Positions 61,820 to 64,000 of a DNA stretch of 64,000 bases are shown here, one piece after another (position 1 is the stretch's first letter; every line of letters begins with the position of its first letter). Both the position numbers and the translations under genes were made by a program. The DNA is from Polaromonas sp. GTDB lineage: Bacteria; Pseudomonadota; Gammaproteobacteria; Burkholderiales; Burkholderiaceae_C. The notes under the pieces were generated by a model, which worked only from the letters and a program-made list of their open reading frames with translations, did not search any database and had not been told where the DNA came from. The stretch covers positions 30,061-94,060 of the forward strand of contig NZ_JABBPF010000161.1 of the NCBI RefSeq assembly GCF_012927415.1, given 5' to 3'.

Positions 61820-62627
61820 ATGGGCACAGGTCGGCGTCATGGCCGGCAAGGAATGGCGGGAGCGCATCCGCAACTGGTGGGTGCTGGCAGTGGCCCTGAT
61901 TTTTGCGCTGTTTGCGCTCGCCATCGCCTATTTCGGTACGGCGCAGCAAGGCACTGTCGGCTTTCACGGCATAGACATTACCGTGGCCAGTCTGGTCAGT
62001 CTGGTCATCTATCTGGTACCGCTGATCGCCATGATCCTTGGCTATGACGCCATCGTCGGAGAGAGAGAACGCGGCTCGCTTGAATTGCTGTTGTCGATGC
62101 CGATCACCCGTTTTGAAATCCTGCTGGGAAAATATCTGGGTTTGTCAGCCGCCCTGGCCTGCGCCACGGCCGTGGGATTTGGCGCAGGATTGCTGCCACT
62201 GGCCGGCCAGTTGGGTCTGCGTGACCTTTACCACTACGCAGGCTTTGTTTTCTCAGCGATTTTGATGGGCATGGCTTTTCTCAGTCTGTCGCTTTGGCTG
62301 TCGGTGATTGCGCCCGACCGCATGCGTGCCAGCGGCATGGCGATTGCCACCTGGTTCTTTTTTGTACTGGTTTTCGATCTGCTGCTGATGGGCATGCTCG
62401 TCGTCAGCAAGGGAAACCTGGGCAGCACCGTTTTTGCCAGCTTGCTCATGCTCAACCCGGCAGATGTCTTTCGCCTGCTGAACATATTCAGTTCGCAGCA
62501 AGTGCAAACCATGTACGGCCTTGCAACCGTGATGCCCGACGGACTGACCAACCCGCTAGTTCTTCTGGGCATCATGCTGGGCTGGATCATCGTGCCATTT
62601 CTGGCCGCCAACTGGAGATTCAAGTGA
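61803..62627 (+). CDS. nosY: NosY ABC transporter permease
   Basis: MLMGIEWAQVGVMAGKEWRERIRNWWVLAVALIFALFALAIAYFGTAQQGTVGFHGIDITVASLVSLVIYLVPLIAMILGYDAIVGERERGSLELLLSMP. Confidence 0.95.
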   Translation: MLMGIEWAQVGVMAGKEWRERIRNWWVLAVALIFALFALAIAYFGTAQQGTVGFHGIDITVASLVSLVIYLVPLIAMILGYDAIVGERERGSLELLLSMPITRFEILLGKYLGLSAALACATAVGFGAGLLPLAGQLGLRDLYHYAGFVFSAILMGMAFLSLSLWLSVIAPDRMRASGMAIATWFFFVLVFDLLLMGMLVVSKGNLGSTVFASLLMLNPADVFRLLNIFSSQQVQTMYGLATVMPDGLTNPLVLLGIMLGWIIVPFLAANWRFK

Positions 62628-63172
62628 AAGCGACGAACCCCGGCAGACGACAGTGCCTGCACAGCACTTTTAAATGGGGCAGCGGCTGGCTGCTGCTGAC
62701 CCTGCTGCCTGCCTGTAAGCGCGCCGTACAACAGGCCGGGGCGCAGGAACCCGGCAGTGAGACGACCTGCGTGCTGGACGGCATGGTGCTGAAAGACTTC
62801 CCTGGGCCGAAGGCGCAAATTCACTACGCCGAAGGTGCACCCGATTTTTATTGTGACCTGATCGAGCTGTTTGCCGAGCTGCTGGCGCCCGAGCAAAAAC
62901 GCGCGCCCGCTGCCGTATTTGTTCAGGACATGGCCAAGACCGACTGGGATCACCCGGTGGCCAACTGGATCGATGCCAAAACGGCCTTTTACGTCACGGG
63001 TAGCCGCAAGCGCGGCTCCATGGGACCGACCTTCGGCTCATTCGCCAGCATGCAGGACGCAGAAAAGTTTTCGCAGAAGGAGGGAGGCAAAGTGATGCGC
63101 TTCGATCAGATTACGCCGGCCATGGTCAACCTGACCGGCGGTGTGGTGAACGACACCTCGATGTCGCGGTGA
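62624..63172 (+). CDS. nosL: NosL copper-chaperone lipoprotein (GTG start overlapping nosY stop)
   Basis: LLTLLPACKR lipobox; CVLDGMVLKDFPGPKAQIHYAEGAPDFYCDLIELFAEL...VQDMAKTDWDHPVANWIDAKTAFYVTGSRKRGSMGPTFGSFASMQDAEKFSQKEGGKVMRFDQI. Confidence 0.94.
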   Translation: MKATNPGRRQCLHSTFKWGSGWLLLTLLPACKRAVQQAGAQEPGSETTCVLDGMVLKDFPGPKAQIHYAEGAPDFYCDLIELFAELLAPEQKRAPAAVFVQDMAKTDWDHPVANWIDAKTAFYVTGSRKRGSMGPTFGSFASMQDAEKFSQKEGGKVMRFDQITPAMVNLTGGVVNDTSMSR

Positions 63173-63205
63173 CCTGGCTCCCTGAAACAGGAACGGATCC
63201 ACACC

Positions 63206-63901
63206 ATGGACACAACGATGACCGCAGACATGGAAACAGAAGCGCTGCAGGCGCTGTTCGCCGAAACCAACTACCGCCTGCGGGAATCACGCAAAGCGGT
63301 ATTGCAACATTACGGTGTCGGCACCGAAGCAGATTTGCTGACGAAAATCGAGCTGGCTTCGGTCGCCGAACACCCGGCTTACGAGCTTTACCTGAGCGCG
63401 CTGATTCTTGAACAGACCCGTATGCAGATACGCGCGGAATTGTTGGCACAGCTGTCCGGCGGGGCCCCGCAAGAGCGCCCTTCGATCAGCGTGCATCTCG
63501 GGCTCAAGGAGCAGCTTGACGCGCACTACGGATCCCGTCTTCTTGAACCGGTACGAATGGCACAGGATGCCCTGATGATGTCCTTTGACACCGGGCTGGT
63601 CGTGGAAGTGCGCTATTTCAGCAGGCAGGAATATTCGATCATGTGGACCTTCGGTGATGCTCTTCTGCGTATCGATACCGCACCTACGCATCCCGACTGC
63701 GCAACCTTTCCCCACCACCTGCATCGGGGAGAAAGCGCGGCTGTCGATGACCCTGCGACATCGCCTGACACGGACTGCTGGTTTCACCTGTCCGGGTTGC
63801 TGAAGCGGCTGCTGCAAGATCCACTACTTGGCGCGCTTGAGGCTTCGTCTGCGTCAAGACAAAACGCAACAGAGTGCTGTGCCGCTGCTTCAAATGAATG
63901 A
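63206..63901 (+). CDS. Uncharacterised protein downstream of nosL
   Basis: MDTTMTADMETEALQALFAETNYRLRESRKAVLQHYGVGTEADLLTKIELASVAEHPAYELYLSALILEQTRMQIRAEL...; 231 aa, same strand, 33-bp gap to nosL. Confidence 0.8.
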   Translation: MDTTMTADMETEALQALFAETNYRLRESRKAVLQHYGVGTEADLLTKIELASVAEHPAYELYLSALILEQTRMQIRAELLAQLSGGAPQERPSISVHLGLKEQLDAHYGSRLLEPVRMAQDALMMSFDTGLVVEVRYFSRQEYSIMWTFGDALLRIDTAPTHPDCATFPHHLHRGESAAVDDPATSPDTDCWFHLSGLLKRLLQDPLLGALEASSASRQNATECCAAASNE

Positions 63902-63979
63902 GCAAAGCGCGGATTTCATCCGGCGCTTTGCCGGCAGTGCGTTAGTCCCTGACTCCCTTTTTTTCAACCCGAGAGGAAC

Positions 63980-64000
63980 ATGATCATGAATGCTTACCAA
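63980..64000 (+). CDS. Start of next ORF (MIMNAYQ...), truncated by window edge
   Basis: Good Shine-Dalgarno GAGAGGAA immediately before the ATG at 63980. Confidence 0.4.

Noticed and set aside
63902-63931. Hairpin GCAAAGCGC-N12-GCGCTTTGC after the post-nosL ORF as a terminator
   Set aside because: 9-bp stem is real, but there is no T-run directly after it and the loop is large; not called as a terminator.

Overview
The window is a GC-rich chromosomal segment that looks like Betaproteobacteria, probably Comamonadaceae (Polaromonas/Rhodoferax-like); this is inferred from protein and gene-order resemblance, with no database search. It is mostly housekeeping and respiratory genes. In order: an exopolysaccharide-type locus (GT2 glycosyltransferase running off the left edge, a deacetylase-like protein, wecB); a PAS-GGDEF-EAL protein; a short PutA with a divergent Lrp regulator; yggS; pilT, a cNMP-binding gene and pilU; rsmI/yraN/SIS/BON; a ytfE-type di-iron repair gene; HiPIP; tRNA-Arg(CCG); a double-domain cytochrome c; lemA and two TPM genes; the four-gene ligase-associated DNA-damage operon; the complete atpIBEFHAGDC operon; dat/ybeD/lipB/lipA; soluble PTS genes (EIIA-Man, HPr, EI); and a nosZRDFYL nitrous-oxide reductase cluster. 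The main signal outside ordinary annotation is two families of interspersed repeats. Family A is about 60 bp, headed by a 17-bp palindrome GCTAT-N7-ATAGC, with 10 clear copies plus 1 degenerate copy. Family B is a GC-rich element of about 40-100 bp. Both occur between genes and also inside open reading frames: putA appears to carry four repeat-derived segments, an Lhr-type helicase two, yggS one, and one copy supplies the stop codon of another gene. This resembles the Rickettsia palindromic elements inserted in protein genes. Other leads are matching NsrR-like 23-mers upstream of ytfE and of the nos cluster, a hexanucleotide tandem repeat upstream of ytfE, a missed 55-aa Cys-motif ORF overlapping the nosZ start, and an uncharacterised ORF after nosL.
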